A stretch of 64,000 bases of DNA from Ignavibacteriota bacterium (GTDB taxonomy: Bacteria > Bacteroidota > Ignavibacteria > SZUA-365), in assembly GCA_016218045.1 (NCBI GenBank), contig JACRFB010000045.1, forward strand, positions 62,001 through 126,000, in the 5' to 3' direction. This document shows, one piece after another, positions 34,815 through 44,963 of the stretch. The position numbers and the translations under genes were made by a program. Each line of letters starts with the position of its first letter. The stretch's first letter is position 1. The notes under the pieces are model-generated. The model ran no database searches and was not told the origin of the DNA. It was given only the letters and a program-made list of their open reading frames with translations.

Positions 34815-37175
34815 TCAGGGAAGCACAACAAACGCGCGCGCCGTGCCCGCAGCAGCGTGTCTGGCACGGATGAAATACAGTCCCGGTCCCGGCAACGCGG
34901 ACGCGTCGAGTACGCCGCCCGATGTCGGATTCACGCGCAGCACTTCACGGCCGAGCCGGTCCAGAACCACCGCGCCCTGATCCAACACCATTGAACGAAT
35001 GACCGCACGTCCATGTAACGGGACCGGATTCGGGAAGATTTCTATACCACTTTCCGATGAGATGCCAAGCACGCGTGCTATCGGTGAATACGTGTGTGTG
35101 CCGTCGGCATCCACACCGCGGACGCGGTACTCGAGCGCGATGTTCGGTGCATTGCGGTCGTGTGTTTCGTATTCCGCCGCACGTCCGCGCGCCTGCAGCA
35201 CCGCGACCGGTGTCCATGGCTCCGCACCATCCGCGGCGCGGCGCTCGACCTCGTGAATGACGGCCTTGCGCTCATCGGCGGTACTCCAGCGAAGTGCGAC
35301 ATCGTGACCGTCTCTCACAGCGCTGATGGCGGTGAATCGCACGGGTACCATCACGCCCGAGCGGTACACACCGTCGGTCAGATTACCCAGATACAGGTAT
35401 TGGTCCGCTGCGACGTGCAGTGTGGTGATGGTTCCCGGCGGAAGGTCCCCGGTGATGTTTGTCCAACGGTCGCCACTGTTGGCAGATGTGAAGACGGAAT
35501 CAGTCCATGCAGCAAAGATGTGCCCGTTGACCTGGTTGATCGCGAGCGAGGCGGTACCTTGTAACGCACTCCGCGCCGGGAGTTTCTTCGTCCATGTTGA
35601 ACCGCCGTCGATCGACCTGTAGATGCCGTCGTTGCCGGCTGCGAACACCGCGCCGTCGGCGCTGCGCACAGCGAGACGCAGCACACGGGTGAACGGCACG
35701 CCGGTGATTTCGGTCCATGAAACGCCATTGTTGGTGGAGCGGTGCAGACCTCCGACCTGCGCCGACCCCGCGAGGAAAGTGCCCGCACCGACGGCTGCGA
35801 GACAGGACACGTCGCGCGACGCAACACTCCCCGTCGCACGCGCCCATGTCACGCCGTCGTTCACGGTGCGAAACACGCCGCTGTCGGATGCGCCCACGAG
35901 GATGAGCCCGGCCGCGCCAAGCACTATGTCGTTGCACATGCGTGAACGAAATCCGGGCATGGAATGGGACCAGGTAAGACCGCGGTTTGTTGATTGCGAG
36001 AGCCCCCTGCTGCCGGCCACGAACCACGTGCTGTCGGGAAGGCGCGAGACGAATGCGGCGACATCGACTCCGCCGAGTCCGTGTCGCTGCCACAGAGCGC
36101 CCTGATTTATTGTGCGGAAGAGGCCGCCGAAGCGTACGCCGGCCACGAGTCCGCCGGCCGCATCCGTCGCGAGACAGCGCATCCAGGCGATGTCGAGCCC
36201 GTTGTCCTTCGGCCACCAGTTGGCGCCGTTGTTCGAGGACTTCCATACGCCGTTTCCGTAGGTGGCGGCGACAAGATCCGCGTGCTGATTCAGTATCACG
36301 TTGCGTACATCGCCGTTGGGGATTCCCGCGCCTATCTGCGACCATGTCACCCCGAGGTCGTCGCTCTGGAACACCCCGTTGCCCGCGGTGGAGGCATGTA
36401 TGGTCAGACTCGTCACTCCCATGGTGAGGTGCTGCACGACATACGGCACAAGACCTCCTTGCGACCAGGTCGCGCCGTTGTCACTGGATTGCAGCACGCC
36501 GCCGGAGGCGGTGCCCGCGTAGAGATGGTTGTTTGTGGGAACAAACAGCAGCGCGGTGATGCTCGCCGTGGTGATACCCGTGTTGGCGGGCAGCCACGTA
36601 TCGGCCGCATCAGTACTGCGGAAGACGCCGCCGCCGGCAGTCCCGGCGAAGATGTGCCCATTCGGTTTGGTCGCGAGACAGAGGATGTCGGTGGAAGCGA
36701 GTCCACTCGTGCGCAGCGACCAACTGAATCCGTTGTTTGTGCTGCGCCATATGCCGTCCGTTGAGGCGGCCACTATCACACCGCCGCCCGGGAAGGCGCA
36801 ATCGACAATGTTTTTACTCGGAGGACCGATGGAAGTCCAGGTCTGCGCGGTATCGGTTGATACATACACGCCATTCAGCGCGGTGCATAGATAGAGGTGA
36901 TCGGTGAGGGGGTCGCGGGCGATATTTGTGGCCCAATTGCCGCCAAGCCCCGTCGATGCGTCGCGCCAGGACTCCGCGTGATCTGTCGAACGGTACACGC
37001 GTCCGTACGCGGTGGTCAGAACGATCACACCGCCGGGATGTTTGTGCACTTGTGTACATGGCGCGGCCGCAGGTCCGGCCGTACGGATCCAATTCCATTG
37101 ACCGTGCGCAACTCCGGCGCACAGTGTCGCACCAACGACTGCGACGATGAGGGTTCTCTGAAGGAGCGGCATCAT
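34815..37175 (-). CDS. Secreted Asp-box/sortilin-like propeller protein with T9SS domain
   Basis: 786 aa; two adjacent ATGs at 37175 and 37172, with GAGG upstream fitting the second slightly better. Signal peptide LIVAVVGATLCAGVAHGQ. About fifteen blade repeats of 40-45 residues contain 'RSTDHAESW', 'VSTDTAQTW', 'RSTNNGFSW', 'QSSDNGATW', 'KSSNNGANW' and similar Asp boxes. An Fn3-like stretch ('VALRWSTADERKAVIHEVER') and a T9SS tail ('IEIFPNPVPLHGRAV') complete it. Likely surface displayed; ligand unknown. The highly similar blades make this DNA internally repetitive. Confidence 0.87.
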   Translation of the reverse strand: MMPLLQRTLIVAVVGATLCAGVAHGQWNWIRTAGPAAAPCTQVHKHPGGVIVLTTAYGRVYRSTDHAESWRDASTGLGGNWATNIARDPLTDHLYLCTALNGVYVSTDTAQTWTSIGPPSKNIVDCAFPGGGVIVAASTDGIWRSTNNGFSWSLRTSGLASTDILCLATKPNGHIFAGTAGGGVFRSTDAADTWLPANTGITTASITALLFVPTNNHLYAGTASGGVLQSSDNGATWSQGGLVPYVVQHLTMGVTSLTIHASTAGNGVFQSDDLGVTWSQIGAGIPNGDVRNVILNQHADLVAATYGNGVWKSSNNGANWWPKDNGLDIAWMRCLATDAAGGLVAGVRFGGLFRTINQGALWQRHGLGGVDVAAFVSRLPDSTWFVAGSRGLSQSTNRGLTWSHSMPGFRSRMCNDIVLGAAGLILVGASDSGVFRTVNDGVTWARATGSVASRDVSCLAAVGAGTFLAGSAQVGGLHRSTNNGVSWTEITGVPFTRVLRLAVRSADGAVFAAGNDGIYRSIDGGSTWTKKLPARSALQGTASLAINQVNGHIFAAWTDSVFTSANSGDRWTNITGDLPPGTITTLHVAADQYLYLGNLTDGVYRSGVMVPVRFTAISAVRDGHDVALRWSTADERKAVIHEVERRAADGAEPWTPVAVLQARGRAAEYETHDRNAPNIALEYRVRGVDADGTHTYSPIARVLGISSESGIEIFPNPVPLHGRAVIRSMVLDQGAVVLDRLGREVLRVNPTSGGVLDASALPGPGLYFIRARHAAAGTARAFVVLP

Positions 37176-37306
37176 GCACCTCGGCGTTGGTTCAGGGACA
37201 TTCCGAACGCTGAAATCTACGATGTTTCATATCTACTTGCAGGGAATTATTCGGTCGCCTGGAAAAAATATCACATGCGCAAGTTCCGCATCACAGGAAT
37301 AAAAAA

Positions 37307-37333
37307 ACGGAGGCCGCGCGTGGCGGCCTCCGT
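37307..37333 (-). terminator. Strong rho-independent terminator
   Basis: ACGGAGGCCGC (37307-37317), loop GCGTG, GCGGCCTCCGT (37323-37333): an 11-bp perfect stem which, read leftward, runs straight into seven Ts (37300-37306). It ends the transcript of the T9SS cargo gene at 37372-39384. Confidence 0.93.
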
Positions 37334-37371
37334 CCAGTGCGCGGTCGGGAGTGTTCCCGACCGGCGTCAGA

Positions 37372-39384
37372 TTACTTGACCAGTGTCATCGACCGGGCGG
37401 TGGTGAAGCGGCCGCTCTCGAGACGGTACATGTACACACCGCTCGGCAGAGCCGACGCGTCGAACAGCACCTGATGCGAACCGGCTTCGAGCTGCTGATC
37501 GAAGACGCTTGCCACTTCGCGGCCGAGGGTGTTGTACACCTTCAGCGACGTGTGACCCGCCTGCGGCAGCGTGAACGCGATGGTCGTGCTCGGGTTGAAG
37601 GGGTTCGGATAATTCTGCGCGAGGCGGAAATCGCCCGGGGCATCCGAGATCTTTTCGACGCTCAGTACCGCATCGACTTTCACACCCTTGACATACCACA
37701 TGATGTTGTCCGAATTGTTCGGATCGTCGTCGACGCGTTCGCCGACACCCCACTCGGTGAAGACCATGTGCATTTCACCGCCATTGCCTGCGAAGTGCGC
37801 AAGCTTCGTGTACTTCACGTCCACTTCGGTGCTGTTGGTCACCTTGGCGGGAGCGGTCCAACCCATGTTGCCGCCGCGGCTGTCGACGTGACGACCGGCG
37901 ACCCACGCGTTGCGGATCGTATCGGAGAAGAGCACGAGCTGATTCTGAGAATTAATCGCGGCATAGGGGTGCTTCAAGGTCGAGTCGACTTCCACCCATT
38001 TTGCGTAGACTTTGTCGCCCGCGACGTTCACTGCCCAATGCGGTTCGTGATAGATCACATCCGCGCGGCCCGCGGACGGCTGATACGATGCACGGAAACC
38101 GCGGATCTCACGGAGCGGCGCGATCAGGTTCATGTAGTAATTCGAACCCTGACGTCCGACTTCGCACAGGTACGTGCTGTCGACGTGGGTGATCGAGAAC
38201 TGATTGCTGTCGGCCGATGCAAGCGGATTGTACGGGTTGTTATCCGTCGAAGCCGTCACGAGGAAGTGCGGTTCGCCGTACTTGTCGTACACGACGTCGA
38301 GATCGCCGACGGAAAGCTGCGGGGCGATGCCCTGGCCCGCGTCCACGTTCAGCGGCGCCGGAAGGTTCGGCAGGTCCTGCAGACTGATGTAGTTCGGATC
38401 GACCGGCCACGTCGCGCCACCGTCGGTGGATTCGAGGTAGGCGATGCGGTGTTCCGCGTTGATGTAATTATACGTGTCGTCCTGATTGAGCTGGATTGCG
38501 ATGTACGCAAAGATGACCTTCTGTCCGTCACGGCTCACGTCGGCGCAGATGCCCGTCGCGCTTGTGCCCGCCGGGATGTTTGCGGTGGACCAGGAAGGAT
38601 CGAGATTCGGATTCACGGGTTCCCAGGTCAGGCCGCCGTCGGTCGATGCGAGCAGATGGTAACCGCCCGTGCTCTGACCGTTGGAGGGCTCGACTGCGTC
38701 GGCGAAGGTGTACACCTTGTTGGCGCCGTTGGCAACCATAATCTGCATCGGGATCGACCAGTTCGGAGGCGTCGGCCATTTTTTGTACTGACGACTACCC
38801 GCTGCAAACGTGCTCGTGAGGGCGTTCACTTCGCCCCAGGTCGGATCGACGCCGGGATACGGGACAACCTGCGGCCACAGCACCACGACCTTCGCGTCGG
38901 CGGGCGTGGTGGACTGCGTCGGATTGTAGATGCCGACGTTCGGATAACGCGGCGATGTGGAGGTGGCGACGTTTGTCGACGGTGCGCTCCACGTAGCGCC
39001 GTGATCGGAAGAATAACGCATGATGATCGTGTTGCCGACGCTCGCGGAGGCGCGGTCGTTGCCGCGATGCACCGCAACCACGGTGTTGGTCGCGGGATCA
39101 CAGGCGATCTGAAGACGGTTGGAACCGATTGTTGCGAACGTGTTGGCCATAAGACCAATCTGGAACAGCTCGTTCGCGACACGCGGGGGCTGCTGGGAAG
39201 CGGTCTTGCGCATAGGCGCAGGGGCGGGTTCCAGTGCCAAGTCCGCCGCGGGACGGGCGGTTTCGGATACGGGGATGTTGATGAGTGCCGACTTGAGATG
39301 CTCGGGCACCCGCACATGCGTCTGCTGCGCGCGTCCCGTCGTAACGAGCACGACGAGCGCCGCCAGAAGTAACGCTTTTCTCAT
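37372..39384 (-). CDS. Secreted protein with sialidase-like repeats and canonical T9SS domain
   Basis: 670 aa from ATG 39384, with GGAGG upstream and a signal peptide (MRKALLLAALVVLVTTGRAQ). Asp-box-like motifs ('YSSDHGATWS', 'ASTDGGLTWE', 'ESTDGGATWP') suggest a BNR propeller. The C-terminus is a textbook type A domain: 'LAQNYPNPFNPSTTIAF', 'LKVYNTLGREVASV', 'ALPSGVYMYRLESG'. With its own ribosome binding site, long leader and strong terminator, it looks like a well-expressed single-gene unit, perhaps a major surface or extracellular protein. No catalytic sialidase residues are claimed. Confidence 0.9.
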   Translation of the reverse strand: MRKALLLAALVVLVTTGRAQQTHVRVPEHLKSALINIPVSETARPAADLALEPAPAPMRKTASQQPPRVANELFQIGLMANTFATIGSNRLQIACDPATNTVVAVHRGNDRASASVGNTIIMRYSSDHGATWSAPSTNVATSTSPRYPNVGIYNPTQSTTPADAKVVVLWPQVVPYPGVDPTWGEVNALTSTFAAGSRQYKKWPTPPNWSIPMQIMVANGANKVYTFADAVEPSNGQSTGGYHLLASTDGGLTWEPVNPNLDPSWSTANIPAGTSATGICADVSRDGQKVIFAYIAIQLNQDDTYNYINAEHRIAYLESTDGGATWPVDPNYISLQDLPNLPAPLNVDAGQGIAPQLSVGDLDVVYDKYGEPHFLVTASTDNNPYNPLASADSNQFSITHVDSTYLCEVGRQGSNYYMNLIAPLREIRGFRASYQPSAGRADVIYHEPHWAVNVAGDKVYAKWVEVDSTLKHPYAAINSQNQLVLFSDTIRNAWVAGRHVDSRGGNMGWTAPAKVTNSTEVDVKYTKLAHFAGNGGEMHMVFTEWGVGERVDDDPNNSDNIMWYVKGVKVDAVLSVEKISDAPGDFRLAQNYPNPFNPSTTIAFTLPQAGHTSLKVYNTLGREVASVFDQQLEAGSHQVLFDASALPSGVYMYRLESGRFTTARSMTLVK

Positions 39385-39692
39385 GAAAGAAATCCTCCAG
39401 GTGTTGAAATAAATCGACACGATTCCGGTTCGAATCTGTCTATGAATGAGTGAACGTATTTCCATGGATGTGTTCCAATGCACTCCTGTATCGCCGCGAG
39501 CGAGAATGTTGTGCCGGAAAGCGGGCTTTGGATGTCGCTGCGGCGCGACTGCAAGGAGGAAATGTAGACCTTTTTATGGAAAAGACCTATTCGATCAGGG
39601 ATGCGAGAGGTCGGGAATGCTGCGGGTCTGGGGACGGGCGGGCACAACCTTCCATTCTTCGAAAGACACCGAAGATAGTTGCAAAGTAACGT
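39385..39692. other. Long leader of the T9SS cargo gene
   Basis: 308 bases between two leftward genes. It carries the GGAGG ribosome binding site just upstream of 39384. No second gene, RNA gene or clear terminator is visible; a promoter for the downstream gene is expected here. Confidence 0.45.
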
Positions 39693-41012
39693 TTACGGCG
39701 ATGCTTTTTTTTGCGACTGTGGTATTTCGATCAAAAATGCCCCCTTTTCCACCGAATTCCTGATAGCTCGCAAGTAATTTTCAGCGTCGGCCCGTGTGGA
39801 AAACGGCCCGACATCCACCACATACAGGGCGCTTCCCGTCTTCATCGACACTGCCATGTTGGCGGGGTAGCCGCGCTGCACGAGCCGGTTTTTCTCCCCA
39901 GCCGCAACATCGCGGTTGCGATAACTCCCGACACGCACGACAAAACCTTTGGCGGGGGACGACTGTGTCGTCCCGCTCTGCGGTGACACGGCCTGTTTCT
40001 GTCCGCCGCCGCCCAGTTCGGGCTGCATGACCGGAGGACCCTCGACGGCCGGGACGGTCGGATCGTAGCGCGCACTGTCGAGAAATGCATCACGATACTG
40101 CCTGCGCAGCGAATCACGCATGAGCAGGCCCGTGCCGCGGTCAGGATACGGACCAACACGCACGCGGTAATAGGTGCGTTTGTACCGCTGGACGAATTCC
40201 GGTTCTGTCGTTGCAGGCCAGCCCTGCCGCTTTAACGCGTTGGCCACCACCTGCGCACTTGGATTGCGCGGCTGCGAGGCGACCTGCACGAAGTAGTCCC
40301 ACTCGCGCGCTGTCGGCGGCGCCGGGGCGGAATCTTTTCGCGCCGCGTCGGGCGCCGCGTTGTGTGTTTTGTCCATTTCGCGCGAACGCGGCGCTTTTCT
40401 GCGCGGCGAACGCGGATCCTTTTCAGGCGCCTTGGTCGAAAACAATTCCTCGAAGCCCTCGCGGATATCGGGGAAGGGGTTCACAAACCAGATAAAGGAG
40501 ATGCTGAGCAACAGCACAATAATCGCGAGGAAGCCGTAGATCGGTGCGCGTCCTCCCTGTGGGGGCGGAGGCGCCTCGTCCTGCATGCCGGGTTCCTCGA
40601 TCTCGGAGAATGGGATGTGATTCTCCTCTATCAAAGACGGCGCGGCCGGGTGCCGAATCGCGGACTCTGGATCCGCCACGATTTCAGATCCCGGCGCGGG
40701 GATGCCTTCGACCGCGGGTTGGTGCGTCGAGCGGGGTTGTTCAGGCCGCGGTGCTGGCGGACGTGTTTCCGAAACCGGCTGCGTCGCCCGTTCGTGTGCC
40801 TTTGCCGACGATCCCGAGGCGGGGGGAGCGGGCGCGGCGGGTGGCCGCGGGGACGGAATGTCGCGGCTCGGCCGTTTCTCCTCGGGAGCCGCGGCGCTCT
40901 CGCCGGGCGTTTGTGGCGCTGATCCGTCGGAGAAAAAAGACGGGGAAGAGTAGATCTTCTTCCCCGTCTTGGTGTTCTCGTTGTCGTCGGTCGCGAAGTT
41001 GAAATCAGTCAC
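39693..41012 (-). CDS. SPOR-domain membrane protein
   Basis: 439 aa. An acidic, Pro/Ala-rich cytoplasmic stretch (1-155), one membrane segment (about 157-178, 'YGFLAIIVLLLSISFIWF'), a charged linker, and two SPOR-type repeats at about 235-300 ('DYFVQVASQPRNPSAQVVAN') and 355-430 ('FVVRVGSYRNRDVAAGEK'). SPOR domains bind denuded peptidoglycan glycan strands at division sites. Ends with a basic tail. Starts 39 bases after the TPR gene, probably co-transcribed. A septal or cell-envelope role is inferred from the family. Confidence 0.88.
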   Translation of the reverse strand: MTDFNFATDDNENTKTGKKIYSSPSFFSDGSAPQTPGESAAAPEEKRPSRDIPSPRPPAAPAPPASGSSAKAHERATQPVSETRPPAPRPEQPRSTHQPAVEGIPAPGSEIVADPESAIRHPAAPSLIEENHIPFSEIEEPGMQDEAPPPPQGGRAPIYGFLAIIVLLLSISFIWFVNPFPDIREGFEELFSTKAPEKDPRSPRRKAPRSREMDKTHNAAPDAARKDSAPAPPTAREWDYFVQVASQPRNPSAQVVANALKRQGWPATTEPEFVQRYKRTYYRVRVGPYPDRGTGLLMRDSLRRQYRDAFLDSARYDPTVPAVEGPPVMQPELGGGGQKQAVSPQSGTTQSSPAKGFVVRVGSYRNRDVAAGEKNRLVQRGYPANMAVSMKTGSALYVVDVGPFSTRADAENYLRAIRNSVEKGAFLIEIPQSQKKASP

Positions 41013-41051
41013 GATGACTTCCCCGTATGGAACAAGGTTCCGTGCCGCGTG

Positions 41052-42197
41052 TTATTTCTTCCGCCACACCGTGATCTGGCGCACATTGATTCGGGCCTGC
41101 CGCACATCGAGTGTGTTCGAATTTTTCGGCACCATGTCAAGATAGGTCGTGTAACATTCGAGGGCCTTCTGCAGATCGTTCAGACGCACGTAGGTGTCGC
41201 CCAGCAGTTTGTGTGTCTTCGCGAAATCGCGGTCGAACTCGCGCGCGACCAGCAGATTCTTTTCCGCGTCGGAATACTTGCCGAGGTTCAGGAGGAACTT
41301 GCCGAGATTCACGCGCGATTTGGTCAGGAAAGGATTGACGCGCAGCGCCTCGCGTACTTTCGCGATGCCGTCGTCGCGGGTCTCTTCGCGCGCCATCAGA
41401 CGTTCGCCCGTCTTTGCGAGCATGTCGGCTTCCTTCACCTTGTCGAAGCCCGACGAGTCGTAGATGCCGTAGCGGAGATGGTTCGGCAGGAAATCGAGCG
41501 TGATGATGTATCGGTCGATGAGATTCTTGTCCGACGCCTTGGTGCCGGCGGGATGTGTGCGGAAATCGAGGAAGAGTTCCTTGCGATTGTCGTAGTTGAT
41601 GTCGGAGAATGCCGCCGAAATCGACTGCGTCGTTTTCTTTCCGTCGATCATCCCGTCTTTCTGTGTCCATGAAATGAGAATCACGGTCAGGCCCTGCTTC
41701 ATCCCGAGAATGAGGCCCTTGGATTCGGGTGTTCCATCGGGCAGGGTGTACGTGTTCTGCACGTAGAGCTGCACGCCCTCGTCCAGCGTGTTGATCGGAC
41801 GGATCAGCGCCGAACCCGGCTGCAGCGTCAGCACGTCGAGCAACTGGAACGAGCCGCCGCCGGCGGGCACCAGCGTGGCGAGCACGTTGCAGGCGGGTGA
41901 TGCCGCCTGGTTGGTATAGAGGACCCAGATCTCCTCTTTTCCATCGCCGTCAAAATCGGCCTGGTAGCCGGTGAGCTGTCCGCCCGCTGTCGGCAGCAGG
42001 CAGGCATCCTTCTCCGTGAGTCCCTCCTTGCCGGATTTGACGATCTCGGACCATGTGGCCGCAGGGATGCTGACTTTCGCGTAGGCATCGTCCTTCGCGA
42101 CGAAGTTCTGCATGCCGAAGGCAAATTGCGCCTGTGTGGCGCTGTGAGCGAGTAGGAACAGGGAGACCGCGATGAGGAGGGAGAGACGCGTGTTCAT
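41052..42197 (-). CDS. Secreted TPR-repeat protein
   Basis: 381 aa with a signal peptide (LIAVSLFLLAHSATQAQ). The first part contains 'ADFDGDGKEEIWVLYTN' and 'INYDNRKELFLDF', FG-GAP/VCBS-like calcium-loop motifs. The last 130 residues are TPR helices ('GIAKVREALRVNPFLTKSRV', 'YSDAEKNLLVAREFDRDF', 'LQKALECYTTYLDM'). Probably periplasmic. It is the upstream partner of the SPOR gene, suggesting an envelope role, but no specific function is recognisable. Confidence 0.8.
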   Translation of the reverse strand: MNTRLSLLIAVSLFLLAHSATQAQFAFGMQNFVAKDDAYAKVSIPAATWSEIVKSGKEGLTEKDACLLPTAGGQLTGYQADFDGDGKEEIWVLYTNQAASPACNVLATLVPAGGGSFQLLDVLTLQPGSALIRPINTLDEGVQLYVQNTYTLPDGTPESKGLILGMKQGLTVILISWTQKDGMIDGKKTTQSISAAFSDINYDNRKELFLDFRTHPAGTKASDKNLIDRYIITLDFLPNHLRYGIYDSSGFDKVKEADMLAKTGERLMAREETRDDGIAKVREALRVNPFLTKSRVNLGKFLLNLGKYSDAEKNLLVAREFDRDFAKTHKLLGDTYVRLNDLQKALECYTTYLDMVPKNSNTLDVRQARINVRQITVWRKK

Positions 42198-42375
42198 GGG
42201 GGGAACTGCCTGTTGGTGGACAGAAACGGTGTCCGCGAAAAATACGTCGCCATGCGGCCACTTGCAACCGCGCGCGGCGATGCCGTTTCCGGAGCTTCGG
42301 ACGCGGCGCGGTTTTGTTTTCCGCGGCGGTGATGATGATTTTTACGGACCATTCCTCGCACCATTTCCCGGCGCC

Positions 42376-43734
42376 ATGCAGTCGATCAATCCGGCCACCG
42401 GCCTCCTCATCGAAGAATTTTCCGAGCACACTCCGTCCGAGGTCGAGTCCATCCTCGCGGATGCGCATCATGCTTTCACCGGGTGGAAGGACGTCTCCTT
42501 CGACGAACGCGCGCGTCACATGCTGGCGGCCGCGGCAGCTCTGCGGGCCGATGCGGAAGTCCATGCGCAGACCATGACACGCGAGATGGGCAAACCGATA
42601 ACACAGGCCCGCGCCGAGGTGGAAAAATGCGCGTGGGTGTGCGAGTATTATGCAGGCAACGCCGAACATATGCTGGCGCCAGAGGAGGCCGTGTCCGACG
42701 GCAGCCGCGCGTATGTGCGGCACGACCCGCTCGGTCCGGTGCTTGCGGTGATGCCGTGGAATTTCCCGTACTGGCAGGTCTTCCGCTTCGCGGCGCCGGC
42801 CCTGATGGCGGGCAATGCGGGTGTGCTGAAACACGCGTCGAACGTGACACGCTGCGCGCTGCGCATCGAGGAGGTGTTCCGCGCGGCCGGATTTCCCGAC
42901 GGCCTGTTCCGCTCGCTGCTCATCGGATCAGGGCGCGTCGCCGATGTGCTGCGTCATCCGCGCATCACCGCCGCGACACTGACCGGAAGCGAACCTGCCG
43001 GCGCGGCGGTCGCGTCGCTCGCCGGAAGTCTGTTGAAAAAAACGGTGCTTGAACTCGGCGGCAGCGATCCCTTCATGGTGCTCGACGACGCCGACATCGA
43101 AAAGGCCGCCGTCACGGCTGCCGCGGCGCGCTGTTTGAACACGGGCCAGAGCTGCATCGCCGCCAAGCGTTTTATCGTGATGGATGCGGTCGCGGAGCGT
43201 TTCGAGGAATTGTTTGTGCGCGCCATGGCCGCGCGCCGCGTGGGTGATCCGATGCGCGACGACACGGATATCGGCCCCCTCGCGCGTCCGGATCTTGTGG
43301 ACGATCTCGAGAGGCAGGTGCGCGACACGCTCGCGGCGGGCGCGCGCCTGCTGCACGGCGGAAAAAGGATATCCGGGTCCGGATATTTTTACGAACCGAC
43401 GGTACTCGGCGGCGTGACGCCCGGTATGGCCGCACACGACGAGGAGACCTTCGGTCCCGTCGCGGTTGTTGTGCGTGTGGCCGATGCCGACGAGGCGGTG
43501 GCGGTCGCAAACGCGACACCTTTTGGACTCGGCGCGAGTGTGTGGACGAGGGATACCGCCCGCGCGGAACACATCGCCGCCGCGATCGAGACGGGCAGCG
43601 TGTGTATCAATGGGCTCGTCAAATCCGATCCGCGGCTGCCGTTCGGAGGTGTCAAACGCAGCGGATACGGCCGTGAATTGTCGTGGCACGGCATCCGCGA
43701 ATTTGTGAACACAAAGACGGTCTGGATCGCATGA
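42376..43734 (+). CDS. NAD(P)-dependent aldehyde dehydrogenase, succinate-semialdehyde type
   Basis: 452 aa from ATG 42376. Key residues: 'MPWNFPYWQ' with the substrate Asn, 'LTGSEPAGA' nucleotide loop, catalytic Glu226 in 'LELGGSDPF' and nucleophile Cys260 in 'NTGQSCIAAKRF', then 'EETFGPVA' and 'PFGGVKRSGYG'. The short length and 'GGSDPFMVLDDADI' resemble the Sad/YneI group that oxidises succinate semialdehyde. Exact substrate cannot be fixed. Its TGA overlaps the ATG of the following secreted phospholipase-D-like gene, an odd functional pairing. Confidence 0.92.
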   Translation: MQSINPATGLLIEEFSEHTPSEVESILADAHHAFTGWKDVSFDERARHMLAAAAALRADAEVHAQTMTREMGKPITQARAEVEKCAWVCEYYAGNAEHMLAPEEAVSDGSRAYVRHDPLGPVLAVMPWNFPYWQVFRFAAPALMAGNAGVLKHASNVTRCALRIEEVFRAAGFPDGLFRSLLIGSGRVADVLRHPRITAATLTGSEPAGAAVASLAGSLLKKTVLELGGSDPFMVLDDADIEKAAVTAAAARCLNTGQSCIAAKRFIVMDAVAERFEELFVRAMAARRVGDPMRDDTDIGPLARPDLVDDLERQVRDTLAAGARLLHGGKRISGSGYFYEPTVLGGVTPGMAAHDEETFGPVAVVVRVADADEAVAVANATPFGLGASVWTRDTARAEHIAAAIETGSVCINGLVKSDPRLPFGGVKRSGYGRELSWHGIREFVNTKTVWIA

Positions 43735-44963
43735 CTCTGCGACGACATCACTTCCGCGCGGCAGCGCTGCCTGCCCTGATCGGCATTCTCCTCGCATGGA
43801 GCGGGGCGGCCGCGCAGCAGCCGCGCATCGACTTGGTCGAGAGTGTTCCGGAGGAGACCGTCCTGGGACTCGCCTACACGGGAAGGACGGCCGCCGTGTG
43901 GAAAAACCTCATCGACGGCGCCCGCGCGACGCTCGACATCGAACAATTCTATATCGCGACGGCGCCCGGAGAGGCGCTGGAGCCGGTACTCGCGTCGGTG
44001 GAGGCGGCCGCGGCGCGTGGAGTGCGCGTTCGCGTCATCGCCGAAAAAAAATTCGCGGAAAAATATCCGTCGACTCTCGAGGCCTGGTCACGCACCGCCA
44101 ATATGGATGTGCGTATTCTGGATTTTTCGCGCCTGTCGGGCCGCGGGGTGCAGCACGCGAAGTTCTTCGTCGTGGACGGGGAGCGCGCGTTTCTGGGAAG
44201 CCAGAATTTCGACTGGCGCTCGCTGTCGCAGATCCACGAAACGGGTGTGTCGATCAGCAGCGCGCCGCTGGCCCGCGCACTCGGATCGGTGTTCGAGATG
44301 GATTGGATCTTCGCCGCGGCGCACGATACGGCGGCCGCGCGCAGGGACGCCCCCGCGTGTGATTGCGCGCCGCAGCGACTGCGCGTGGCGGGCGGCGGCA
44401 GCGTGACGGTGCGGCCGGTCTTCAGTCCGCGCACCTTCCTGCCGCGCGGCGCCGAGTGGGATCTCCCCGCCCTCGTGCGCATCATCGACGGCGCGCGGCG
44501 CTCGGTGTGTGTGCAGGTGCTTTCGTACGGCGCGAAGGACGATACGACACTCGACGCTGCTTTGCGCCGCGCCGCCGCGCGCGGCGTGACTGTACGGCTG
44601 CTCGTGTCGAACTGGTCGCTGGGCGCCGCGCGGCAGAACGCGCTCAAGGCGCTGGTCGGCAAGGGCGTGCGCGTGCGCTTCACATCCATCCCGCAGCATT
44701 CGCGAGGATTTATTTCCTTCGCGCGTGTCGAACACTGCAAATACATGGTTGTGGACGGGCGCACCACATGGATCGGCACGGCCAACTGGTCGCCCGATTA
44801 TTTTCACGACTCGCGGAATGTCGGTCTTATCGCCGAAGGCCGGGCTCTGGCGTCGCGGCTCACCCGTGTATTCGACACGAGCTGGTCGGGCCCCTACGCC
44901 GCGGACCTCGATCCGGCGAAAAGCTACAGTCCGCCCAAAACCGATGACGGGAGCGGAAAATGA
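43731..44963 (+). CDS. Secreted phospholipase-D-like protein with two HKD motifs
   Basis: 410 aa; the ATG at 43731 overlaps the upstream stop. Signal peptide (ALPALIGILLAWSGAAAQQ). Two complete HxKx4D motifs: 'HAKFFVVDGERAFLGSQNFD' and 'HCKYMVVDGRTTWIGTANWS', so the active site is intact. Families with this layout include cardiolipin-synthase-like and nuclease-like enzymes; the secreted form and the 'NFDWRS' motif suggest a PLD3/4- or vaccinia-K4-like group. Substrate (lipid or nucleic acid) not decided. Confidence 0.87.
   Translation: MTLRRHHFRAAALPALIGILLAWSGAAAQQPRIDLVESVPEETVLGLAYTGRTAAVWKNLIDGARATLDIEQFYIATAPGEALEPVLASVEAAAARGVRVRVIAEKKFAEKYPSTLEAWSRTANMDVRILDFSRLSGRGVQHAKFFVVDGERAFLGSQNFDWRSLSQIHETGVSISSAPLARALGSVFEMDWIFAAAHDTAAARRDAPACDCAPQRLRVAGGGSVTVRPVFSPRTFLPRGAEWDLPALVRIIDGARRSVCVQVLSYGAKDDTTLDAALRRAAARGVTVRLLVSNWSLGAARQNALKALVGKGVRVRFTSIPQHSRGFISFARVEHCKYMVVDGRTTWIGTANWSPDYFHDSRNVGLIAEGRALASRLTRVFDTSWSGPYAADLDPAKSYSPPKTDDGSGK

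Noticed and set aside
37351-39372. 673-aa frame opposite the T9SS cargo
   Set aside because: Exactly antisense to a gene with signal peptide, ribosome binding site and sorting domain; composition is Arg/His/Val-rich, typical of a GC-rich shadow.
43731-44963. Bona fide cardiolipin synthase
   Set aside because: Two HKD motifs fit, but the protein has a cleavable signal peptide and no N-terminal membrane helices, so only a PLD-like label is justified.
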